The notes under the pieces: model-generated
Told to the model about the DNA's origin: nothing
Seen by the model: only the letters and a program-made list of their open reading frames with translations
The model's database searches: none
Program-made: the position numbers and the translations under genes
NCBI RefSeq assembly: GCF_030823375.1
Contig: NZ_JAUSXB010000001.1
Coordinates: 248,001-312,000, forward strand
DNA from: Pseudarthrobacter siccitolerans
GTDB lineage: Bacteria > Actinomycetota > Actinomycetes > Actinomycetales > Micrococcaceae
Length of the DNA: 64,000 nucleotides
Direction of reading: 5' to 3'
In this document: one piece after another, positions 9,031-17,200 of the stretch
How the letters are laid out: each line of letters begins with the position of its first letter
How positions within the stretch are numbered: position 1 is the first letter of the stretch

Positions 9031-10502
9031 TGGAAGGCCTCCGTCAGGGATTGTCGGAACGATTGGTATTGCACGGCGTCGCGGAGCACGCGGCGCCGGC
9101 CGGCGTCGCCGTCGGAGCGCTCCAGCAGCTGCCGGCATTGCCGGGCCGCTTCGGGCGGAAGCGCCGGGGGAAGGATGCCGGCCAGCATGACCGCCAGCTG
9201 GCCGCCGTTTTTGGCGGCGACCTGCTCCAGCACTGCCGCAGCCAGCGGCGGTCGCCACGGGCGGGGAAGGCTGCGGAGCGGTTCAACCAGCGCGAAGGGC
9301 TGCGCCGCGCCGCTTCGGAGATACCGCAGCAGCCTTTCCTCGCGTTCAGCCGGGGGCAGGCAAGCAAGCAGGCGCAGGTCCAGGCGGTCATCCAGCAGCG
9401 CCCGTACCCACTCAAGGTCGGCCCGGAGGGCAGCGGTGGACGCAATGGCCTCCAGCACGCGGCTTTCGCCTTTGAGCAGGGCAAGGGTGGACGCCGGGCT
9501 GCGGCCGGCAACAGCTGTCCAGGTCTCGAGCGGGGCGCCGCGGATGATGGCGTCAAGCCGGGCCAGCCGGTCGGGTTCGCCGCTGCGGGGATCCGCGGGG
9601 ATCCCATCCCGGAGCGCTGCCGCGTCGGGTTCCGGCGGGAGCCCGACGTCGAGGTTTTTGCGCAGCACGCCGCCAAGCCGGAGCAGAGGGCGGAGCCGGG
9701 CGGCCATCCGGGCAGCGCGGGCGCTGTCCGGCAGCCGGTCGAGCAGGCCGGCGGCAGTGTCCCGGACGCTTTTGGCTTTGCTGCCCAGGGCACGCTCCAG
9801 CAGCTCCTCGTCTGCGGAACCCAGGTTTGCGGCAAACGCAGCAAGGTGGGCTGCAAGCTCCCGGGCGGCCAGGCCCTCCCAGTGCTGGCCGAGCTGCCTG
9901 CGGGCTGCTGCCGGATCGGTGCGCCGGAGCCGTTCCAGTTCCGTGGTGGCGTCACTGCCGGCCAGTTCTGTCCAGTCATCCGCTGCCGGAGCTTGCACGC
10001 GTCCGCCCGGTAGATCGTTGCCCCCTGGGTTTTCCGCGAGCAGGCGTTGCAGCCAGCGGCCCCGCGCTCCGATGGCCGGGTGCAGGTGGTCCGCCACCGA
10101 CGGTTTGGAATCCGCCAGTGTAAGGAGTGGCAGGAGGAGCCGGTGCGGAACCCGCAACCCTGAAGCGGTGGCGCTCTGCAGCCAGTCCGCCACCAGTTGG
10201 GTCCGCAGCTCCGCGCCGACCGGCGGCTGGGTGAGCAGGAGGTCCAGCAGCCGGACGGCCTCGCCGGTTGCTTGGGGGCAATCGTCCGGTGGCGCGGGCG
10301 CGGCCAGCGTGGTGGGATCCAGGCGCTGGGGAATCCGGGCGGCGCGGGTGACGGCGTCGGCGAGCGCGGCCTGGTCCAGGAGTAATTCCTCGGCCGGCAG
10401 CCCTTCAGGCGGGCGGACGCCCAGCTCGGCGGGCGGGGAAGGCGCCGGGTGCCGGGCGGTCCCCACCAGGGCGGCGGCCCGAAGCTCCTCGGGCCAGGTC
10501 AT
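9027..10502 (-). CDS. DUF5691-type helical protein of the MoxR/VWA operon
   Basis: The product is 491 residues starting at ATG 10502 (MTWPEELRAAALVGTARH), which overlaps the stop of the SWIM gene by four bases (ATGA). Its own stop overlaps the MoxR start in the same way. A longer reading frame to 10724 is a shadow inside the SWIM gene. The sequence is rich in leucine, alanine, arginine and proline, with many amphipathic helices that could form HEAT-like repeats. I see no enzymatic motif. From memory, proteins at this place in the operon are catalogued as DUF5691. A scaffold or adaptor between the SWIM protein and the ATPase is a reasonable guess, not shown by sequence. Confidence 0.75.
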   Translation of the reverse strand: MTWPEELRAAALVGTARHPAPSPPAELGVRPPEGLPAEELLLDQAALADAVTRAARIPQRLDPTTLAAPAPPDDCPQATGEAVRLLDLLLTQPPVGAELRTQLVADWLQSATASGLRVPHRLLLPLLTLADSKPSVADHLHPAIGARGRWLQRLLAENPGGNDLPGGRVQAPAADDWTELAGSDATTELERLRRTDPAAARRQLGQHWEGLAARELAAHLAAFAANLGSADEELLERALGSKAKSVRDTAAGLLDRLPDSARAARMAARLRPLLRLGGVLRKNLDVGLPPEPDAAALRDGIPADPRSGEPDRLARLDAIIRGAPLETWTAVAGRSPASTLALLKGESRVLEAIASTAALRADLEWVRALLDDRLDLRLLACLPPAEREERLLRYLRSGAAQPFALVEPLRSLPRPWRPPLAAAVLEQVAAKNGGQLAVMLAGILPPALPPEAARQCRQLLERSDGDAGRRRVLRDAVQYQSFRQSLTEAFQ

Positions 10503-11797
10503 GGCGTCACCACTGCACCATTCACGACGACGGACAGCGGGCGCACGCGGCCCTCCTCCAGCTCGCCGAAAAGGTCGACGGGATGGCCGCCGGTGAGGGC
10601 GAGCAGGGCGTCCAGGGGCGCATCGACCAAGGGGAGGGCATCGCCGGTTTCGTCCTGAAGCCACCCGGAGCCACCGGTGCAGACGCGCACCCCGGCGAGC
10701 AGCACCGGGTGCCGCTCCCGCCACGGGGACAGCGCGACGGCGGCCGACTCGTCACTGAGTGCCGAGGCAATACTGCTTCCCTGGCCCAGGGTTTCAGCCG
10801 TTCCACGCGGGCCCACTGTGCCGGCAAACATCGCCCGCTGAGGTGCCGATCCAGGGTACCGGGCCACTGTGGCGTCCAGCACCGACCCGGCGAGTTGGGG
10901 CGTAGCCAGGGACTCGCTTCGGGCAGCGAAATCCAGGATGAGCACCACGGTTCCGTCCGGCCCGCGCAGCCAGGTCCGCTGCTGCTGGAGCCGCCCGTCG
11001 TCGGTGCGGTGGGCGCCGAGCACCAGCCATGGACCCGGCAACGCCTCTGTTCCCCGGACTTCCGCTGCAGGAACCGTCCAGCCAACGGCGACGCGGAGGT
11101 CGGCCAGCTCCTCAGGGGTCAGGTGCTCCCGCAGGGACCAGGCTTTGGTGAGCGCCCACCAGCGGCCAGCCCGGTGGAGGAGGTGATCGGTCCAGTCGCT
11201 GCGGGCGTGGATGTCCGAGCCCATGGCCCGTACTTGTTCTGCCAGTCCAGGGAGTTGGGCGTCCACCAGGCGGGCAGCCGCCCCGTCCCACCAGGAATAT
11301 GGCTGCGTCCGGGCGGACGCCATGCCGGTCCGCACCAGGTCCGCCAGCCACCGGGAGAAGTCGCTGATGCCGGCGTCCATCAGCGCCAGCCGGTCGGCCA
11401 GCCTTTTGGCCTGCGCCGCCGGATCGGCCGGCTGCTCAGGCTCGCGCCGCCCACGCTCTGTTGCCCGGTCCGCCCGCTGGGCCGCCCATTCCTGGGCGTA
11501 TCCGGCAGCTTCCATGCCGCCGTCGGCCGCTTCTCCCCGTGACCACAGCAGCAGGAGGGCAAGCGCGTGCTTGCAGGGGAACTTCCGGCTCGGGCAGGAA
11601 CAGCGGTAAGCGGGGGCGGCGATGTCAACGCTCACCTGGTAGGGCGTCTTTCCGCTGCCCTGGCATTTGCCCCAGACCAGCACGTCATTGCTGCCGGTGC
11701 CGGACCAGGGCCCCGGGCGGGCGAGCTTGCGGGCGGCGGCCAGGGAGGCGGCATCGGGCGCGGCGCCGGCCACCCTGTCCTCGCTCCAACGCCCCAT
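10499..11797 (-). CDS. SWIM zinc-finger protein, first gene of the five-gene operon
   Basis: The product is 432 residues from ATG 11797 (MGRWSEDRVA). The SWIM zinc-binding motif is complete: C66 and C68, then C75 and H77 (CSCPSRKFPCKH). SWIM domains bind DNA or proteins. The rest has no recognised domain but contains several tryptophan-rich, mostly helical segments. A leaderless start is likely, as CACAAT at 11805-11810 lies 7 bases before the ATG. It is the promoter-proximal gene of the operon and is divergent from a 5'-3' exonuclease gene. It could be the DNA- or client-recognition component; that is inferred from the motif only. Confidence 0.85.
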   Translation of the reverse strand: MGRWSEDRVAGAAPDAASLAAARKLARPGPWSGTGSNDVLVWGKCQGSGKTPYQVSVDIAAPAYRCSCPSRKFPCKHALALLLLWSRGEAADGGMEAAGYAQEWAAQRADRATERGRREPEQPADPAAQAKRLADRLALMDAGISDFSRWLADLVRTGMASARTQPYSWWDGAAARLVDAQLPGLAEQVRAMGSDIHARSDWTDHLLHRAGRWWALTKAWSLREHLTPEELADLRVAVGWTVPAAEVRGTEALPGPWLVLGAHRTDDGRLQQQRTWLRGPDGTVVLILDFAARSESLATPQLAGSVLDATVARYPGSAPQRAMFAGTVGPRGTAETLGQGSSIASALSDESAAVALSPWRERHPVLLAGVRVCTGGSGWLQDETGDALPLVDAPLDALLALTGGHPVDLFGELEEGRVRPLSVVVNGAVVTP

Positions 11798-11900
11798 AAA
11801 GCACATTGTGCCCGATGTTCCCCCACCCGCAAGGGGGACCGGCGGCGTGGCGGCCGCCCCGTCCTGCCCCGGGACGCCCTCTTCCGTGTCAGGATCAGGT
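11798..11900. promoter_or_regulatory. Divergent promoter region between the SWIM operon and the exonuclease gene
   Basis: The 103 bases between two divergent starts must hold both promoters. On the minus strand CACAAT at 11805-11810 is placed like a -10 box for a leaderless SWIM transcript. On the plus strand CAGGAT at 11890-11895 lies 5 bases before the exonuclease ATG. No clear inverted repeat or operator is visible. Confidence 0.45.
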
Positions 11901-12845
11901 ATGCCTGACCGCCTGATGCTGCTGGACACCGCCTCGCTCTACTTCCGTGCCTTCTACGGCCTGCCCGATTCGATCCGCCGCCCGGACGGGACACCCGTCA
12001 ACGCGGTCCGGGGCCTCCTGGACATGATCGCCCGGCTTACCACCGACTACGGGGCCACGCACCTGATTGCCTGCTGGGATGACGACTGGCGGCCGCAATG
12101 GCGGGTGGACCTTCTTCCCACCTATAAGGCCCATCGGGTGGCCGAGGCGAACACCGGCACTCCTGACGTGGAGGTTGTGCCGGATGCACTCGAGGCGCAA
12201 CTGCCCATGATCCGCAAGGTCCTGGGGCTGGCCGGCATCGCCATCGTCGGTGCGGCGGAGCACGAGGCCGACGACGTTGTGGGCACCTACGCCAGCCATG
12301 CCGGCATCCCTGTGGACGTGGTGACAGGGGACCGGGATCTTTTCCAGGTGTGCGATGACGGGCGCCGGGTACGCGTCATCTACACCGCCCGCGGCATGAG
12401 GAACCTGGAGGTGATGACCGAGGAAGTGGTGGTGGGAAAGTACCGCGTGTTGCCCCAGCAGTACGCCGATTACGCCACGCTCCGCGGTGACGCCTCGGAC
12501 GGGCTGCCCGGTGTGGCGGGAATAGGTGAAAAGACAGCGTCCACTTTGCTCTTGAAGTACGGAACCCTCGAAAACCTGCTGGAAGCAGCAGCAGATGCCC
12601 GCAGCGGACTCTCGTCACCTGTCCGGGCCAGGCTGGAGGCCGCCGCGGACTACCTCACGGCCGCGCCCGCCGTCGTACGCCTTGTCCGCGACCTCGACCT
12701 GCCCAGCCTGGAGGAGGCCGGCGCCCAGCTGCACCCCGTCACCGGAGAACCCCGCACCGAACTGGAGCGCCTCGCCACTGAATGGAACCTGGGCGGCTCT
12801 GTGCGGCGGCTCCTCGATGCACTGGACCGGACCGGGCTGGCCTGA
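11901..12845 (+). CDS. 5'-3' exonuclease (Pol I N-terminal type), stand-alone
   Basis: The product is 314 residues, starting MPDRLMLLDTASLYFRAFYG. It matches the flap/5'-3' exonuclease domain of bacterial DNA polymerase I without the polymerase part. It has the acidic metal ligands in LLDTAS, EHEADD and VTGDRDLFQV, and the helix-hairpin-helix region GVAGIGEKTAS. Such proteins remove RNA primers or 5' flaps. The window also contains a full-length polA (39313-42156) with its own copy of this domain, so this is a second, separate nuclease, as is common in actinobacteria. It is divergent from the SWIM/MoxR operon; whether that is functional or chance is open. Confidence 0.9.
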   Translation: MPDRLMLLDTASLYFRAFYGLPDSIRRPDGTPVNAVRGLLDMIARLTTDYGATHLIACWDDDWRPQWRVDLLPTYKAHRVAEANTGTPDVEVVPDALEAQLPMIRKVLGLAGIAIVGAAEHEADDVVGTYASHAGIPVDVVTGDRDLFQVCDDGRRVRVIYTARGMRNLEVMTEEVVVGKYRVLPQQYADYATLRGDASDGLPGVAGIGEKTASTLLLKYGTLENLLEAAADARSGLSSPVRARLEAAADYLTAAPAVVRLVRDLDLPSLEEAGAQLHPVTGEPRTELERLATEWNLGGSVRRLLDALDRTGLA

Positions 12846-12998
12846 GGGCCACCGGCGGAGGGGACTGCCTGGCCGGAGTTTGCGGAAACTGCCCATTTCT
12901 TGAGGAAAAGTGACATCCAAGGGGGCATCCCCTGCGGCTAGGGTGGGCTTCATTGGTTCAAGCAGCCGGACCTCTTCACCGGGGGATTGGAATGGGTC

Positions 12999-13205
12999 AT
13001 GGCTGATAGCCCGCACACGGCCGGCGCCGGTAAAGACGAAGGCCGGAAGAAACGCCGGCCGTCCAAGCCGGGGGATGCCGAGGACGTGGAGCAGGAAGAA
13101 TCCGCGGCATCGGGGCCGGAGGAAGAGGCTGCCGGGCCGGAGGAAACTCCCCGCCCTCCACGGCTTTATGGCTACGACCCGGACCAATGGCCGGAACCGC
13201 ATTGA
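12999..13205 (+). CDS. Small acidic hypothetical protein
   Basis: The product is 68 residues if ATG 12999 is used (MADSPHTAG); a TTG at 12987 would add four. It is low-complexity and charged: Lys/Arg-rich around 15-25, Glu-rich in the middle, then a proline-rich tail ending in YGYDPDQWPEPH. No signal peptide or membrane segment. I do not recognise a family. A TAGGGT box at 12939-12944 could be its promoter. It lies between the exonuclease and the ChaB-like gene, all on the same strand. Probably intrinsically disordered. Confidence 0.5.
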   Translation: MADSPHTAGAGKDEGRKKRRPSKPGDAEDVEQEESAASGPEEEAAGPEETPRPPRLYGYDPDQWPEPH

Positions 13206-13316
13206 TGCACGGGTTCCGGAAAGGTTCCCGCTGGCCCCTGCAGGCAGACAAGCAAAGCACGCCGTGGCTAAGCTGGGTGTGTTCCAGATCTTGCTGACGA
13301 AAGTACGGTGAGTGCC

Positions 13317-13742
13317 ATGCCAAAAACGGGAAAGAACGATCACGCCCGCAAGGACGAGCTTCCCTCAACCCTGCAGCGCTCGGACCAGAAGGCACAGGAC
13401 ACCTTCGCCAAAACCTACGATTCGGCGATGGAGTCCTATAACAAGGACGAAAGCCGTGCCGCCCGCGCCGCCTATGCCTCCTTGAAGCACAGCTACGAAA
13501 AGGTGGGGGACCACTGGGAGCCCAAGGAGAAGCGCGGGCCTTCGGACGAGCGGGCGGAAAAGGGTCTTGGCGCGGCTGAGCCCACGGCCGGCGGCGTGGA
13601 CGCCAATGCCTCCAAGAAGCACCTGATGGAGCGGGCCCGGGAACTGGATATCAGCGGCCGCTCCTCGATGGACAAGGAAGAACTCGTCAAAGCGCTGCAG
13701 AAGGCGAACGACGCCGCAACCCGCAAGGCACGTGGCCGCTAA
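13317..13742 (+). CDS. ChaB-like protein with Rho-N/SAP-like C-terminus
   Basis: The product is 141 residues from ATG 13317; a GTG at 13308 would add three. Residues about 10-70 (LPSTLQRSDQKAQDTFAKTY and onward) fit the ChaB family, small proteins named after the E. coli cation transport regulator but of unclear function. The C-terminal 45 residues (LMERARELDISGRSSMDKEE region) resemble the Rho N-terminal/SAP-type nucleic-acid-binding helix-extended-helix. Highly charged and soluble. This combination is frequent in actinobacteria and often linked to general stress. The next gene starts 47 bases downstream. Confident about the family, not about the role. Confidence 0.8.
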   Translation: MPKTGKNDHARKDELPSTLQRSDQKAQDTFAKTYDSAMESYNKDESRAARAAYASLKHSYEKVGDHWEPKEKRGPSDERAEKGLGAAEPTAGGVDANASKKHLMERARELDISGRSSMDKEELVKALQKANDAATRKARGR

Positions 13743-13789
13743 AAACAGCGGCCAGTAACACAACCAGGCAAAGACGCCAGGAGGTTCGG

Positions 13790-15955
13790 ATGTCGGTCAA
13801 AGGCACCAAGGACGCAGCAGGCCGGGGCGGGCCGGAGGGACGCCAGGGCAGCGGCTCCGCCGGCATCACGCCCACCGATCCTGCCCTGGTCCGGAATGTG
13901 GCGCTCGTTGGCCGTTCCGGTGCCGGCAAGACAACCCTCATCGAGGCGCTGCTTGAGGCCAACGGGATGATCACGCGGAAGGGCTCGGTGGTTGACGGAA
14001 CCACCGTGAGCGATTCCGATCCCGCCGCCATCCACCAGCAGCGCTCCGTGGCGTTGTCCGTGGTGCCGCTGCCCGTGGCGGGCATGAAGATCAACCTCCT
14101 GGATACGCCCGGCTATCCGGACTTCATCGGCGAACTCCGCGCGGGCCTGCGCGCCGCGGACGCCGTCCTGTTCGCCGTCTCCGCCGTGGACGGGGTGGAC
14201 GCCGGCACCACCGCCATCTGGCAGGAATGCCAGTACCTGGGAATTCCCCGTGCCCTGGTCATCACCCGGCTGGACCATCCCCGGGCTGATTACGACGGCG
14301 TCCTGGCCGCCTGCCGCGAAGCGTTCGGCGACACGGTGCTGCCGTTGTATGTCCCGGTCCGGGGCGGCGGGAACGTCACCGGCCTGCTCGGCCTGCTGTC
14401 CGGGAGGGTCTTTGAGTATCCGGCGGAGAATTCCGGGCCGCCGGCACGGCCGGCGGAAGCGGGGGAGCTGGCGGCAGCGGAGTCCGCCCGGGCGGAGCTG
14501 ATCGAGGGAATTATCGCCGAAAGCGAGGACGAGACGCTGATGGACCGTTACCTCGGCGGCGAGGACATCGCAGCCGACGTCCTCATCCCGGACCTGGAAA
14601 CCGCCGTCGCCCGCGGGTCATTTTTCCCTGCGGTGCCTGCCTCGGCCGTGACCGGGCTGGGAACCGCCGAACTGCTGGAGCTCCTGACCAAGGCGTTTCC
14701 CTCTCCCCCGGAGCGCAGCCTGCCGGGGGCCACCGACCTGTCCGGGGCCCCGGTCCGGGCCCTTGCCTGCGACCCGGCCGGGCCGCTCGCGGCAGAGGTG
14801 GTCCGCACCACGGTGGACGCCTTCCTGGGCCGTGTCTGCCTGGTCCGGGTCTTCTCCGGAACCCTGAGCGGGGACACGCCGGTCCATGTGAGCGGGCACG
14901 GGCTGGCGGACCGCGGGCACCAGGACCATGACACCGACGAACGGCTCACCCACCTCTACTCGCCGCTGGGAGCCACCCTTCGCCCCGTCCCTTTTTGCAT
15001 CGCCGGTGACATTGCAGCCGTCGCCAAGCTGGGCACGGCCGAGACCGGGGACACGATCTCCGCGAAAGACCAGCCGCTGCTGCTGGCCACCTGGGAGATG
15101 CCGGAGCCGCTGATGCCTGTCGCCATCGAAGCCGATTCCCACAGCGACGAGGATGCCCTTGCCCGCAGCCTGGGCAAGGTGGCCGCCGGAGATCCGACGC
15201 TTCGGGTGGAGCGGAACGCTGAAACCCACCAGCTGATCCTCTGGTGCATGGGGGAGGCGCACGCGGAAGTGGTGCTGGACAGGCTGCGGGACCAGGGCGT
15301 GAAGCTGCACACCGTGGGCGTGGTGACACCGCTGCGGGAAACCTTCGCAACTGCCGCCGTCGGGCACGGGCGCCACGTCAAACAGTCCGGCGGCCACGGC
15401 CAGTACGCGGTGTGCGACATCGAGGTGGAACCGCTGGCCCGGGGCGCCGGCTTCGAATTCATCGACAAAACAGTGGGCGGCGTGATTCCGGGAACGTTTA
15501 TTTCGTCCGTGGAAAAGGGCGTCCGGGCGCAGATGCAGAAGGGTGTTGCTTCCGGCTTTCCCGTGGTGGACCTCCGCGTGACCCTGGTGGGAGGAAAAGC
15601 ACACAGTGTTGATTCCTCCGACGCAGCCTTCCAGGCAGCCGGGGCGCTGGCGCTGCGGGAGGCTGCCGCCGGGGGCAGTATCCAGCTGCTCGAGCCTGTC
15701 TCGTCAGTGGTGCTCAGCGTTCCGGACGAGCATGTGGGGACAGTGATGAGCGATCTTTCCGGGCGCCGCGGCCGGCTCACGGGGACCTCGTCATCCGGCG
15801 GGGACCGGACCGAAATCACCGCGGAGGTCCCGGACCAGGAACTCCTGAAATACGCGGTGGAACTGCGCGCCCTGACGGCCGGCACCGGTACTTTCAGCCG
15901 CAGCTACCTCCGGCATGACCCGGTGCCGGGCAACCTTGCCGCTGCCGGGCGTTGA
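13790..15955 (+). CDS. Elongation factor G-like protein EF-G2
   Basis: Translational GTPase-type protein of 721 residues with the EF-G domain order. G1 is GRSGAGKT (41-48) and G3 is DTPG (105-108). The G4 position reads TRLD (159-162) rather than the usual NKxD, so guanine recognition may differ. Later come the domain IV/V regions (KQSGGHGQYA and a C-terminal fold). ATG 13790 is preceded by AGGAGG at 13779-13784 with 5-base spacing. It is isolated from the str operon (rpsL-rpsG-fusA-tuf), as expected for the second, EF-G-like paralogue of actinobacteria (Rv0120c type). That paralogue is thought not to replace EF-G in elongation; its role is uncertain. It converges on the aminotransferase gene. 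Confidence 0.9.
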   Translation: MSVKGTKDAAGRGGPEGRQGSGSAGITPTDPALVRNVALVGRSGAGKTTLIEALLEANGMITRKGSVVDGTTVSDSDPAAIHQQRSVALSVVPLPVAGMKINLLDTPGYPDFIGELRAGLRAADAVLFAVSAVDGVDAGTTAIWQECQYLGIPRALVITRLDHPRADYDGVLAACREAFGDTVLPLYVPVRGGGNVTGLLGLLSGRVFEYPAENSGPPARPAEAGELAAAESARAELIEGIIAESEDETLMDRYLGGEDIAADVLIPDLETAVARGSFFPAVPASAVTGLGTAELLELLTKAFPSPPERSLPGATDLSGAPVRALACDPAGPLAAEVVRTTVDAFLGRVCLVRVFSGTLSGDTPVHVSGHGLADRGHQDHDTDERLTHLYSPLGATLRPVPFCIAGDIAAVAKLGTAETGDTISAKDQPLLLATWEMPEPLMPVAIEADSHSDEDALARSLGKVAAGDPTLRVERNAETHQLILWCMGEAHAEVVLDRLRDQGVKLHTVGVVTPLRETFATAAVGHGRHVKQSGGHGQYAVCDIEVEPLARGAGFEFIDKTVGGVIPGTFISSVEKGVRAQMQKGVASGFPVVDLRVTLVGGKAHSVDSSDAAFQAAGALALREAAAGGSIQLLEPVSSVVLSVPDEHVGTVMSDLSGRRGRLTGTSSSGGDRTEITAEVPDQELLKYAVELRALTAGTGTFSRSYLRHDPVPGNLAAAGR

Positions 15956-15988
15956 CACGGATTGCCCGCGGATTGCTCGCGGAACCGG

Positions 15989-17200
15989 CTACTGCTTCTT
16001 GAGTGCCCTCGCCAGCCTTTTTACTGCTTCTTCCAGCCGCGCCGCGTCCACGTCGCCGTAGGCAAGGCGCAGGTGCCGCGCGGAATCCGTACCGGGACCT
16101 GAGGGGAAGAAGGAACCGCGCTGGTACTCCACTCCTTCGGCGCTCGCATCCGCTGCCAGCTGGTCCGGATCGATGCTGTCATTCCGCAGTTTGGGCCAGA
16201 GGAACAGGCCGCCGCCCGGAAGGGTGGTGTCAAACGCTCCCGGGGCTTCCCGTTCCAGTGCCGCGACCAGGGTCTCCGCCCGGGTCCGGTACAGCTCCCG
16301 CGCACGTCCGAGCGTGGCATCGAAGAGGCCGGGTTCCGAGGTCAGCATCTCACCCACCACCGCCTGCACCAGCGTGGAGCTGTGCGAGTCCTGCCTGCTG
16401 CGGAGCGCTGCAATGTCGCCTGCAAGGTGCTCCGGCACCACCAGCCAGCCCAGCCGGAGTCCCGGGCCGAGCGTCTTGGTGAACGTGTTGATGTGGATGA
16501 CGTGGTCCGAGAAGTTGAAGGCGTCCACGCTTTCCGGCCCGCCGGTATACCACAGCTCACGGTAGGGGTTGTCGGCGAGGATCACGAACCCGTACTGCTC
16601 GCTGAGCCGCACCAGCTCCGCACGTTGCTCCGCGGGGAGCGTGCCCTGGGAAGGGTTATGGAAGTCCGGGACGGTGTAGAGCGCGGAGGGCCTCGCCCCG
16701 CTCCGGAGGCGGTCCGCCAATTCGTCAACATCCAGGCCCCTGGGCCCCACCCTTACCGGCAGGATGTCCGCGGCGGACAGCTGAAGCCCGCGCAGGAACA
16801 AGGGGAAGATGGGGTTGTCCACAGCCACCAGGTCGCCGCGCTCCACCACCGTCTGGATGGCCAGCGACAATCCGTGGAAGCCGCCATTCGTGATGATGAC
16901 CCGCTCCACCGGTACACCCTCCCGGGCCGCGATCCACTCCCGCAGCGGCGAAATCCCTTCAGTGCGGGAGTACTGCAGGGCGGGGACTCCGGGCCGGGCC
17001 AGGACCCGGGCGGTGGCAGCAGCCAGTTCGGTTGCCGGAAGGACGCCCGGGTCCGGGATGCCGCCAAGGAGTTCAATCGCGTCCCCCCGCCTGTCCCGGA
17101 GGGTGGTGTCACCAAATCCCTTGGGCGCCGTGAAGCCGGCGATCAGGGCAGGTTTGCGGGCCGGCGCGCGGACCACGGTGGGAGTTGAGGTTACGGTCAT
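15989..17200 (-). CDS. PLP-dependent aminotransferase (MocR-like catalytic fold, no DNA-binding domain)
   Basis: The product is 403 residues of fold-type I class I/II aminotransferase. The likely PLP lysine is K242 in NTFTKTLGPGLRLGW, the PLP-contacting aspartate is in the ADNPYREL segment (about 209-216), and the Arg that binds the substrate carboxylate is expected near the C-terminus. The family resembles the catalytic part of MocR/2-aminoadipate aminotransferases but lacks a winged-helix domain, so it should be an enzyme, not a regulator. It overlaps the upstream ABC ATPase gene by four bases, making it the last gene of the transporter operon. It probably transaminates a 2-oxo acid derived from the imported compound. 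Substrate unknown. Confidence 0.88.
   Translation of the reverse strand: MTVTSTPTVVRAPARKPALIAGFTAPKGFGDTTLRDRRGDAIELLGGIPDPGVLPATELAAATARVLARPGVPALQYSRTEGISPLREWIAAREGVPVERVIITNGGFHGLSLAIQTVVERGDLVAVDNPIFPLFLRGLQLSAADILPVRVGPRGLDVDELADRLRSGARPSALYTVPDFHNPSQGTLPAEQRAELVRLSEQYGFVILADNPYRELWYTGGPESVDAFNFSDHVIHINTFTKTLGPGLRLGWLVVPEHLAGDIAALRSRQDSHSSTLVQAVVGEMLTSEPGLFDATLGRARELYRTRAETLVAALEREAPGAFDTTLPGGGLFLWPKLRNDSIDPDQLAADASAEGVEYQRGSFFPSGPGTDSARHLRLAYGDVDAARLEEAVKRLARALKKQ

Noticed and set aside
12910..12944. GGGGCATCCCC small palindrome as terminator of the exonuclease gene
   Set aside because: Stem of only four pairs and no T tract; too weak to report.
15965..15983. CCGCG/CGCGG hairpin between EF-G2 and the aminotransferase gene
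   Set aside because: A five-base stem in very GC-rich DNA is expected by chance.
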